A DNA stretch of 64,000 nt, taken from NCBI GenBank assembly GCA_008828725.1, contig MEHQ01001183.1, positions 402,037-466,036 on the forward strand, given 5' to 3'. Under the pieces are notes generated by a model. It was given only the letters and a program-made list of their open reading frames with translations. It was not told the DNA's origin and did not search any database. This document shows positions 24,901 to 36,900 of this stretch, one piece after another. Made by a program: the position numbers and the translations under genes. The stretch is from Saccharina japonica. Taxonomy: Eukaryota > Sar > Phaeophyceae > Laminariales > Laminariaceae. How positions within the stretch are numbered: the first letter of the stretch is position 1; every line of letters begins with the position of its first letter.

Positions 24901-27900
24901 GAGATGATCAGGTGCAGGCCTCGCCCACCTCGATCACTCTACTCCACTCCTCTTTTCCCTCTACTCCTCTACTCTACTCTACTCCTCTCTTCCCTCTTCT
25001 TCCTTTTCCATTGATCCCTGAGATCAATCTTCCTTCCATTATGGCCACATAAGCGCCTTTTCAAACCATGACTTTTCTTTTCTTCACAAGTGATCTTCAC
25101 AGATACTTCGGTGCCACTTCTGCCATCTCACTCCGGAGAGACAGAGCCTCGACACACGCGTCATTCTTTCCGATCATGAGCCTCGACTTTGGTCTACGCA
25201 CCGACTGGCATAACGGAACGACGTCTCCCGGCGAGCGCGTCACGTTCTACATTCGAAAAAAATTCAAGTTTTCCACTGCGGAGGAATACGGATTTTGCTC
25301 CAAATAAACAGAAGACCATCATCTACCCGACAGCATCGACATCGACTCTCATCATCGATTTTCATCAACTTCGTTCAACAGGGTTACTACAAGGAGTACT
25401 GCTTTCATGCTTCTACGCGTGAAGCAGGTAAGGAGACTGCTGTCACGCGTTTACGCGGGTAGCACGTACGAGTAATGAGTCCGGTTTCACGCTTCTGTAC
25501 GCGAAACTTGTACTCGTACATTCAACATCGTTTTCACGCTGTAATTGCAGAAATAAGCCACCGACGATTTTTGCAACATCACACGCAAAGCTTTGTTTTC
25601 GATACTATGATACTTTGAAGCTGTAAGCGCGAAATAAGTCACGAAACCATTTCTGCTCATCGCACGCGAAGCTAGCTTCGCGCTACTTCCACGCTGTAAA
25701 GCATGAAGAAACGTTACAAGGCCTCTGTTTTTTCTGCCATAACAACTAAAGTTAGTCTCGAGCCGGCTCTTCGCTGTTTAGACGCGTAAAGTCGTTATTA
25801 CACCCGTTTCTTCAAGCTTCGACGCACGAAGTACGTACAAATAGATTTATCCTCGTGCAAGCATTGCCGAGAAGACCTACACGTGCTGAATCAAACAGCC
25901 AGATCGTTGACGAATCTGCTACCTAGCGTAGCATCGGGGGGATTACCTCCTGCCTGCCTCACGGCCTCCTTTTCCAGCAACGATTTCACGCTTTCACGCG
26001 GAAATACGACTTCAGACTCGGAAGGAAAAACCCAACATCATACGGGACTTCAAGTTCTTCATCTGGCACCTACGATAGCTGCTGAGCTTCGCCATCATCA
26101 TCATCGTTGATTACAGAAGGTATCTTCATCACTTCATCTTCGCAACTTCTTCAGTTTATGTCACCAGGATCTACATCTACTTCGACAACTGCTGTACGAG
26201 CAACACTACAACATCACTACCTCGACTTCTGGAAGCATCGATGGTCTACCCTCGGCTGCAGCAATTCATTCAAATTTTGCTCTTCAAGATTTTATTTCAG
26301 GATCGGAGCGACATGGATCAACATCTGCATGCTCATCAAGGTTTAGCTCCAAAGCAACACCATCGAAGCGTTCATCAAGCAGCTGGCTATCACCATCTCC
26401 ATCGCATTGGGGACCAGCTACGTATTCGGCGACATCGAAGCCGGAACGTGAACACCAATCTGGGGGGATTTGCTCAAAACAAATAATTCAAAACAAGGAG
26501 TTCCAACATTTTATTGTTGCATTCCTGGCGATTTTTTGCTATTGCACCGCAACAAGCGGCACAACCCAATCGCGACAACAACCGGCACTCGACACTTCGA
26601 GCAACACGGCGCAGCACACATTACGGACTAACTGCGAGGACAGGTATTCACCAGCTCTTCAGGTCTTCGCCATCATCAGCATCACCTCACAGCTTCTACA
26701 CGTACATCTTTTGGTCTGCTATGCTTCGACTAGATCTTCACAACAAGACCGCCTTCAGAAGATCATCAACAGCAGCACCACTTCTTTCCTACTACTCGTA
26801 CTACATGTTCAACAAGGTCTCCGCAACACCAGCACGAAGAACGAAGATCACGATCGTCATCATCATGCGCATTCCTTTGGTCTCTTCTTTACCTTGGTTT
26901 TGGTGGGGGGGGGGCGTACTCATTTGTTGCTTGCCTTAGTCATTTGACCATTGACCACGCATACCTTTCGAGACGGAGCACCGTTCCTACTCCTAATAGA
27001 GACACCTCCAACACTTGGGCGCTCATTACGTTGTTTCCATATATTACAAAGAAACCTTTTGCTAATCTTATCCCCTTCCTGCTTCGCCGCCTGTGGCCAC
27101 CATCTATCGCCTAAGATAGCGATCGTTTTCTCGCTACTATTTAGTGTACCAAACTGCTCCATGTCACACTCGTCTATTTTCCTCATCTCCTCAAGCACAT
27201 CCCTTTCCTCCTTGTACCTTTCACATTCTCCCACTATGTGAACTCTACTCTCTATGGCTTTGCCACATGGGCACATCTGTGCATCTACTTTTGGTGGGGG
27301 GGGGGGTATATTTTTTTAACTTTTTCTCTGTTGGCTTTGCTGTATGTCGAGTATCTGCACACGAGTACGTTCTACGTATGTATGTGTAATCAAACATGAT
27401 GCGCACTGCTGTGAATTCCGTCACGGATACACATCTGCCTTTTTATCGGTTGTTCCATAGCTTTCCACAGCTTTCTTTTCGTCGAGTACGTATCATACAT
27501 AGACACTCACCATGCTGATTGTACTTCACACATATCAGTATGTAGCTGGACACATACCTGTACGAGTATACGTCCACATGTTTTCTTTTCGATTTCTTGT
27601 CCTAGGATCCATTGGGGGGGGGCGTAGCATAGATACAGTAGATACTTTCTTACGCTTTCTTTGCTAGGACTTTGCTCGCTGGTCAACACCACAGCATCAC
27701 GAGTCTATTTTGCGATACGATTGCGCCCAACGTAGTCTATTGCCGTACTATCTGTACTCCTAATATTATTGCGAGTACGTACGTACATACATGTATGAAC
27801 AGTGCACTTTTCGCTGTACTTGACGAATGTCATCAGTTTCTACTTGGATTTCATGTTACTCTAGGTATCTATTCAGGGGGCGAGTTGAACACCCCTCAGA

Positions 27901-30900
27901 CGGGTTGACGCTTTTGTTTTAGGGTATAATTCGCTGGTATTCACACCACGATTTGTTTTCATCTTTAACTTTGCTTACACCCGGTACTACTCTGTAGGAT
28001 TCATATGAGTACGTAAGCACGTCTATACTCCACACTGTACACGCGTCTCAGTTTTATCAGATGTCTCTTCAACTATCCAATGTTGATTGCTGGACAAATG
28101 AGTATTCACACGTACTGGTACATACAGTAGGTCATTGCTATTTGTGTCTGGGTACACATCCACCGACTTTTTTGTTTCTGCAAGATTATGTACTATTTCC
28201 GTAGCTCTATCATCGTAGAATTCAATTGAGGGGGCGGGTTGCAAGGACAGCAGATAACTTTCTACGCTTTTCATTGTAGGTTTTGACTCAGTGTCGTGCA
28301 CTATGACTCAGTAGTCATGCACAACTACGATTAGCTTTTCCGACATGAGTACAACCATATTGTCACCGTCATCACACGGGACTGAATATGTAGTGAACTT
28401 TGTGTTTACTGTTTTCCATATTGCCGCTGCATTCGAGCAGGACTGAATATGTTGTACCATTCTTTCATTCTTCACTCGTTCATTTTGATATTTCAGTACC
28501 AGGTTTCTACACCGTAAGCGTTACTCTAGCCACTGACTTTCATCACGGGGACGTGTTAGCATATGGACGTTGAGATACATACGTATCTATTGTGATATGC
28601 AGTCACTACGCACTGATACGAGTATATGAGTATCTTAGTCTAGATATTCGGGTTATTGCAATACGCGGATATATTACGAGTTTGTCTTACTCGTAGTGCG
28701 CCACATTGTATGTCCCAAGCATCTTCATCAGGAACGATGCTGAGAACGTTGCTAGAACGTTACTATAACGTTGCAGAGAACATTACAGGGAACAGTACTG
28801 ACTACGGTAGAATGCAACTGTCCGTAGCATGGGCATTGTACCGAGATGATCGGGTGCAGGCACCACCCACCTCGATCACTCTACTCTACTCCACTCCTCT
28901 CTTCTCTCTTCTCCTCTTGTCTTCTTTTCTTCCCTTTCCATTGATCTCCCTGAGATCAATCTTCTTTCCAATATGGCCAAATAAGCGCCTTTTCACCATG
29001 ACTTTTCTTCTTCTTCTCAAGTGGTCTTCACAGACACTTCGGTGCCACCTCTGCCATCTCTATCCACAGAGACAGAGCCTCGACACACTCGTCATTCTTT
29101 CAGAGGATACAAACGGCGATAGTAGGTATTGTTATCCAGGATGGAACAGGATGGACGACCTTGATCAGTCTGCTACTTTTTTGTGTTTAATGTTTTTGGC
29201 CGTTGGTAAGGCGTACAATAGGTACATACCGATACAATACTCTGCTGCTGTGAGATTTGTGGTCATCGTATGTATAGTACAGATATTAGTCGGGGGACCA
29301 CCGGCCACATACTGTCTTATTAAGGAAAAACAAGTACAGAGAGGGGGTGCAAAACAAACATTCCCGGCGGGGTGGAGGGGGCTCCGTTTGCCCAGGATAG
29401 TGCCACCAACTCGGTGGAGGAAAATGGAGCGGTTTACATCCAAATTGAGCGGATTATATCCTATTTAAGCCAAAAACTACGTATTGCATGCTTGTCGTGG
29501 GCACGAGTCTGTCACGGTAAACAGCCGTAAGCAAGGTCGGTGCTAGTAGCGGTGTCAATATGTCTGTGACGTTGTACGGACCATTTCCAAACATGCGCGT
29601 TGTGTAGACGTTCCGTAGGTATATTAATGGGGTAGAGTGATATGTCAACGCGACTAAGGTTTATCGGGGAGAGATATGTTTGACAAGATGCGTTAAGCAT
29701 GCAGCGACACATGTACTTGGGCGCATTTCAAAGAGGCCTCCATACCTCCAACCAAAGCCGAATTGGTGGTGAAATGCGTGCCGCTGCCGTAGACGTAGAG
29801 CGTTGGGCCCCACCGAATGTAGACCGCACCTGCAGGTAGGCAATCGTAGTTGCGAGAGTATTTATACCATGCCACAAAACTAGGGGGGCTGCAAAGACGG
29901 GCCTGGAAAGGTGCAGCCTAACGTCCTCCGAACATACAGCAGTGGCTTGATGAGAGCGAAGAGGTTGTTTCCCACGCAGACCTGACTCAGCACACAAGTA
30001 CACACTCCATCACGGGCGAAACGTCGATCGACAAAGGACGCTAGAAGATTGGGATCTACTCTCGCTACGTCCGTTCCCAACGCAGTTCAAATTAGATTTT
30101 GAAGGTGGATATGGTTGGAACCACCAACGCCAACATGGCATAGGGGAGTGACGAAAATATTCCAATCGTGACGAGTGGGAATATGGGTAGTTACTATGAC
30201 GTGCAGAGGCGGAGAAGTCGCTCGATTTTGTACAGCGCGCCTAGTAGATGGGCCCGACCGACATTAAAGAAGAAGCGCCTGCTCATACAAACTGGCAGAA
30301 ACGGGTGGTTGTTTACTCTACGCCCGCAGTACACTCCCTGCCATTTTATGATACCAGGGCTTACCGGCCCTCGACATGGCCGGGAAAGGATATAGCATGC
30401 AACGGTGCTGGTGCACCTGCAACGCCGGGGCTGAAAAATTGAAATTTTCAATGTCTCACCCAAACATAATACTGTATAGGAAAATGCACACTTACGCTCA
30501 TGAGCAAGCACTATCGTGGCCTAGGTCTGTAGCGAATACATTTTGAAAAAACACTCGATGTTGGACAGTTCCGCAGTTTAGAAGCCACATCAGTCTCAGG
30601 CCGTGTCTTAACTCCATTCGATAGCTTGGAATGGCTGGAACGGAACGAGACTATTCGCGTTCGTTCGTTCCATTCCATGCTGTTTTTGCGGTTTGTGTCC
30701 GATCGATATTTTAGGCACCCGATCCTTGAACAGGCCGCAAAAGAAAGTAACCCATGAAATTTGCCTCGGGACTGTGAAGCTGGACTCTAGGACAGGGGTA
30801 CCGTCACGTAGGCAGCGAGTGCTCCTGGTACAGAGGATAGCTTCACACGCAAATAGAGCGCCTGACATGCCTCAGATCAAGCAGTGCTAGCGGTCTAAGT

Positions 30901-33900
30901 GGCACCCTCGGGACAAATCTAGAAGTTATGATATCGCCGTCGCGGCTCGACGAGGTATCCTGGTGCTTCTGTGAACATGGGTCTAGCGTTTTTGCTAGAT
31001 TTCTATCGCCACAGTCTCGTTCGCCACCCGAATGTTTCCCTCGTGAGCCTCCTGTACAGGCCATGGCCGTATCGCGTGGCTCCTACCGCAGGCGAGACCT
31101 GTGGCGTCTGCACGTGCTCCATCGCGTGCTCCCATGTCATCTCATTTAGCCTCATGCCCTGGTGCGCCTCCCAGCAAATGTCGCGACCAGTTGCAACACA
31201 TCCAGCACCAAGCAACTGCCGTAAATCTCGTTCCAAGTGGGTCGTTCGGTTCTGCTGAACAAGGATTACTGTTTTGACACATACGCTTCCTCTTTACAAA
31301 TTTACGGACAGCTTGGAACGCTTGGAATCTGTTCGCGTGTTTTTTTTCTTGATATCCAATCAGCACCACTTTTTCAGGCAAATGATTTCACGTTCGTTCC
31401 GTTCCAATGCCCGCGAAGTGAAGTTAAGACACGCCCTCAGTGACAGAAAACGTACGTTAAACACGTGCTCCCCCTATTGAAGAACGCGACGGGAGTTGGT
31501 TTTGGATTCGATGTGGACGTCTACTTGAGCTCTGGCAGTTTGCGAGTATACGATCAACATTGTCGCAACCTCTCGTGGGATTGGTCGTCTGCTGCAATTG
31601 CGTTCCCGTTGAGGGACATAAATCAACGGAGCTAATGTACAGACTCGAGAAAAACAAGTGCTTTGAACGCCGTATAAATGTTTTGTGTATCAAACCCTGC
31701 GTAGTTTTTGGTTGCTGGCTTTCGATAAGGATACCTTCGTCGCGTCGGAAACAATTGCCATATATGCGACCGTGGAATCCTCCACAGCGCGTTGTTGCCC
31801 TGTCCAATGGAGACATCCAATCCGGAAAAAAACTTGAGACCGATCGCACACCCGGTTCCGTCAGTCTTACCCTTAACCTCCCGAGTGCTACACGCAAATG
31901 TTGACGGAGAGCGATACTGTTCAGGCTTGAACTCGATCGGCGGACTTGCCCCTGTAAACGGCGCGGAAGGTGTGTGTATGGGATCCCCGCGAATCTAAAT
32001 GGGACATATGTAAAATGATCAACGTTCGATAGCACGCTTGAGATCTGGACCCCGTAAGACACTGCCTTAGCTAAATATCAGGAACTTCAGGAATTGCGAA
32101 CCACCTAGAGGTTCAGATATGGTCGTCATCGGTCATGAGAGGGCAGCTTGTATTAGTGTAGTTCAAGACCAAGTTACAAGTTCCAATGCATTCAGAAGCT
32201 CCCTGATACCCATAGGAACCCTCTTCTCCCCCGTGGCATTATGATGACGGGGTCGAATCGTGAGCTTGCAGCAAGGACGAAAAAAAGTCGCGGCTCTTAA
32301 CGAACACTATGTTGCACATGATGCTACGCATCGATGTTTGACATATCAACATCCTCGGAACCCGTACTTACCTCCGTTGTTGGCAGCTTCGTTTCCGGTG
32401 AAGTGCGTGCTGCCGTGTATTTCAATGCCCGTCCGAAACGCCGAAATAGCACCTGCGCCCAGATCACGGCAACGCTTAGCGCAGGTTAGTGGTTGAGCAT
32501 CGACACGGCTCTGGCAGACAGCCACGCGGCTCTTATCGGATGCACTAAGGGCAGAAACAACTCGTTCGATAAATGATTCGCAGGAAGTAGAGACACGGTT
32601 ATGTAGTACATAACTTCGGGCGTCATATGGTCTACGTACTCTATGTTCTACATCTTCTGCACGGCGTACAGGTGTCCGACTACTACGTTGTGTCGGAAGT
32701 TTAAGGTTTTCATCATCCCAACTCGACGCGTGTTTAGAGTAGCGCCGTAGCGTTTTATTCGTATGGGACCCATCGTTTGATGAGATCCATACGTCACACA
32801 AAGTCGACCTTGAGAAATATGGAGGTTGAATTTGATGGATATTCCAGATGCCTAGACTAGAGTTGTTTGTCCTTGTGCCACAAAAATGGAATATATCAAC
32901 ACAACGAGTAGTTCCTCATGTAAGGACCTCCGTGAGCAGAAATATATATTCACAAGTATATCGAGTACTCAGATACCGTTCGGGCAAGCAGCTCTAGCAC
33001 GATCGTAGCATCTCTAAGCCGCCTCACCTCCATTGTTGGCAGCTACGTTGGACGTAAAGCTAGTGGTACCGTTCAGGTGGATCTTCGTTTCAGCCTTGGA
33101 TGCCATCGCACCTACAGTAATAGCAGGCATGCAAGAGGGGAAGTTTAAGTTTCATACCGGTAAATAAAATATGTCCGTACAGCGAGCTCGAGAAACCTAC
33201 ATACACTACATGCTAGGATTTACCAGTGCACAACCCTAGTTACTGTATGCGCTGAGCTTCCTCGTGTACCACACAAGGAGACGCAAGTATTTTTCCACCC
33301 GAGATTGCAATTACTGTATCCATGGCAACGATATGCGTACTTGGAAAATGTTCAACACGAGACATGACACAAACATGCATGGCAAACTATCCAGATACAC
33401 GTCAATCACCGCAGCACATTCCTGTTGGTGGTTTTGAATATATATTGCTCTGGTTCCCTACACACTGTACCGAACACTCGCCTTATCCCTCTACCCGTGC
33501 TTTGTAACCCTCCTACGACCCGTGCTACGACATTGGTATCCCCTGGACATTCATAAGGCCCTTTCAGCTGAGTAGCTCAAAAATGAAAGTTTAGGAAGAC
33601 GTGATCTATAATCTCGATTCACCCTACGGTGTACTATACGGCAATCAGGCACTTTAACCTCTTTGAGATGGCACACCCGTTTGGGGGAGCAAAACACTGG
33701 GAACTTGAGGAGTAACATTTAGATGAATGAACACTGCGGTTCTAACAGTATGCATCACCCCCAATGATATTGAGTGAGCTCTTCAGGTGCGAAACTCCAT
33801 CAATAATCAATGTTTGGGATTACAACTGGTACCCCTTACGCCTGCCGCAGCACGGCTCCTGCATCATGGGCTACCGCACAACAATGCGGACCGTTAGATA

Positions 33901-36900
33901 TCTCACCCCCGTCATCCTCGGCGAGGTTATTGAGGAATTCTGTGTTACCGTTGATGAAGACCTTCGACCCATCGTACAGCAGAATGGCCCCTGTGGAAAA
34001 GCAATACGAACCATTTTATACATCAGGCAGTTAGTTGGCCGACGTGCAAAACAAGGAATAGGAATCACGCCCCTAGATATTGATGATTTCCTAGGGCGTG
34101 TGCAAAACCGTAGTGCTAAATCTTTGTCTCCCAGGGACATATTTGGACGGAGATCTTGCCGAAAGCTAGGGCTATCAGAGTAAGAACCGTGCTTCGCCAG
34201 TTACCACATATGTTTTATGTTACATGGTGTTTACATAAATAGGGCTTCCAGTTCCAATCTTGAGGGTGTAAGCGTTTACACTCAAGGTACCAAGCATGTT
34301 TCATCCCCACATAAATATCGCATGGCTCCATCCACACGGCCAGTCAATAGGGATTTCTCAGCACGTCTGCCGGCCAGATGACTGGTTGTTTCAAGTTATC
34401 CAACATTTCGGTAGATATAAATAATCATCGTACAAAGAACGAGCTATAGCTAAACGCCCACGCAGACATTGAAACTGCGTAAACATTGCACACTTCGCGG
34501 TTGAGCTGCGTTCCCCCGAGCTTAGTACGTACATGTTCGAACTCACTAGCTGTAATATTGGTCACGGAATGGTAGTCCCCGCCTCATGTTCAAACTATAT
34601 ATTACGAGATTCGATGCCGGCAACTAGAGTTAGTTGTTGCAGAAGACAACACCGTGGTTTTGACGTGAGCGGGCACAGTGGGATGTGGGTGGGATCGACG
34701 AGCTCGCTCCGTCGTATTTGACTGATTATCGCGATAAACACCAATGTAATTACTTCGTATGCACATTGGCAACACGAGGATGTTAACCGGGCAGCAGTCG
34801 TGCGTAAATCTAGCTGTTCGAAAGCATTTTCCTTGTATGTCATATCCACCTAGACGCAGACACTGATATCGTCGTTGGTATGCCTGAAACCATAAACCAG
34901 GCTGCGTAGCACCATCCCATCAATGCTATCTCTCTCGTGCAACAAAGGCAGGTTCGTTTCCCGTTGACTTGGCAATATGCGTTAGGGAATGAATCGCACG
35001 TGAAGAGATGTCATTTCATACGCAAAGTAGGACGCGTGGGTGGCTGCGTTGTCTCCAATACTAGCTCCTCCGCCATTGGGACGATGAGGCCAGCCTCCAC
35101 CGCAGTACCGACATGAGTAGCAGACATAAAACGTACCTCCATCGGCGACGGCGGAATTATGGGTAAAACAAGTTGTGCCGTTGATCTTGACCTCCGACGT
35201 TTGGGCATGTATAGCACCTGGTGAGTTCAGATGCGCACCACGATTAGTTTGATGCTAGCACGCGCGCACATCCTGAATCGCGGATAAAGGCTACAACTGG
35301 GAGGAGAGGTACCGACGCTATCACCACCGACGTAGGCTATTATCGCTAGCACCTATCTAAATATATAAACCTACCTATTCTTTCACGATTAGAGGTCCGG
35401 TGTTACTCGATGCTCTTTGTCCGTACAGACCAACTGATACACAGCTTTTTGCAAACAGACCTTTTGCTTCGCAACCAGCCCTTCAAACAGGCCAACTGAG
35501 CTCTTCGCAAACAGCAACTGACGTAACAGCCAAACTGACGTATTGCACTGACGTATTATGCAAACAGCCCAACTGACATCAACCCGCGAGCACACGCGCC
35601 GTAAGGCACACGCCAGGTGAGGACTTCCAGAAGCGTCTAAAAACACAAGAACGAAAAGGAACACGAGTAGTAACCCACAGCAGAGCAGCAGCAGCGGCAG
35701 CAGCAGTACTACTGTAGTAGATAGAGTAGTAGCAGCGGCATAGTTGGGCGTATGTATGTGTGTACTCCTGTGCTGCTGCTGCTGCTGCTNNNNNNNNNNN
35801 NNNNNNNNNNNNNNNNNNNNNNNNNNNNNNNNNNNNNNNNNNNNNNNNNNNNNNNNNNNNNNNNNNNNNNNNNNNNNNNNNNNNNNNNNNNNNNNNNNNN
35901 NNNNNNNNNNNNNNNNNNNNNNNNNNNNNNNNNNNNNNNNNNNNNNNNNNNNNNNNNNNNNNNNNNNNNNNNNNNNNNNNNNNNNNNNNNNNNNNNNNNN
36001 NNNNNNNNNNNNNNNNNNNNNNNNNNNNNNNNNNNNNNNNNNNNNNNNNNNNNNNNNNNNNNNNNNNNNNNNNNNNNNNNNNNNNNNNNNNNNNNNNNNN
36101 NNNNNNNNNNNNNNNNNNNNNNNNNNNNNNNNNNNNNNNNNNNNNNNNNNNNNNNNNNNNNNNNNNNNNNNNNNNNNNNNNNNNNNNNNNNNNNNNNNNN
36201 NNNNNNNNNNNNNNNNNNNNNNNNNNNNNNNNNNNNNNNNNNNNNNNNNNNNNNNNNNNNNNNNNNNNNNNNNNNNNNNNNNNNNNNNNNNNNNNNNNNN
36301 NNNNNNNNNNNNNNNNNCGGCCCCGTTTTTTTGTTTTGTATTGTGTTTGTCTGCTACAAGGGCTCCGCGTGGATGCCGGCATATTATAGTGTGTCAATTT
36401 ACCTGATCAATGGATCGCGTTATAGCGTGTGGATCGTGGCCTAGTTATTATTTTGTGTTTTTGTTTTTGTTCGCTATACCGGCCCTGCCCTGGCATAGTT
36501 CGGGGTACCACTACTTATTATATATGTATAAAACAGCAGTGTGTGTTGTCTCCACAGGAAACCCGTTCTTTCTACTGTACCCTGTAATTTTTACAACCTA
36601 ACTGCAGCAGTACATCGTAATGGTAGTGGCCAGTCATATCACATACACCCATTGTCCTGATCCCTAATCTTAAGAGCGATACAAATTGTTAATGCTGGTC
36701 ACAGACTGTGAGACAGAGAAAACCCAAACAAATTAAACGTAAATGAATTGGGTAAAGGAAGGAAATGTCAACTTACCGGATACGAGAACACATCGACACG
36801 AGCCAAACCAAAGAGTAAGGACGAAAAGACAATAAAACGAATTATGAAATGCACGGAGTAGAAGCACCCCTTTAGAAGAAAAGCATGCGTGCCCAAGAGA

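Larger units (their letters stand above)
24612..29102 (+). mobile_element. non-autonomous LTR retrotransposon in intron 18
   Basis: Two direct repeats of about 550 bp (24612-25171 and 28554-29102), each starting TGTTAGCATATGGACGTT; the right copy ends CATTCTTTCA. GAGGA lies on both outer sides (24607-24611 and 29103-29107), a 5-bp target duplication. The 3.4-kb interior shows no gag, protease, integrase or reverse transcriptase frame, only short open frames, so it is of the LARD type. Orientation is not certain. The matching intron of block B lacks it. Confidence 0.9.
29830..32371 (-). other. intron 17
   Basis: Holds a Harbinger-like element (30599-31436) and a possible degenerate exon near 30365-30415. 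The remainder aligns loosely with intron 6 of block B (45779-47558). Confidence 0.6.
32453..35136 (-). other. introns 14, 15 and 16
   Basis: Between exons 14-17 the introns have no recognised elements; parts near the exons align with block B introns. Confidence 0.5.

Noticed and set aside
28656..29468. 270-codon plus-strand open frame
   Set aside because: It starts inside the right LTR, runs through its pyrimidine tract and leaves across the insertion boundary, so it cannot be one inherited gene.
31457..32062. 201-codon minus-strand frame in intron 17
   Set aside because: The homologous block B region does not keep the frame, so it is probably chance.
35579..36444. Long open frames across the N-gap on both strands
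   Set aside because: They exist only because N codons are never stops; the real residues at both sides are CTG-repeat translation.
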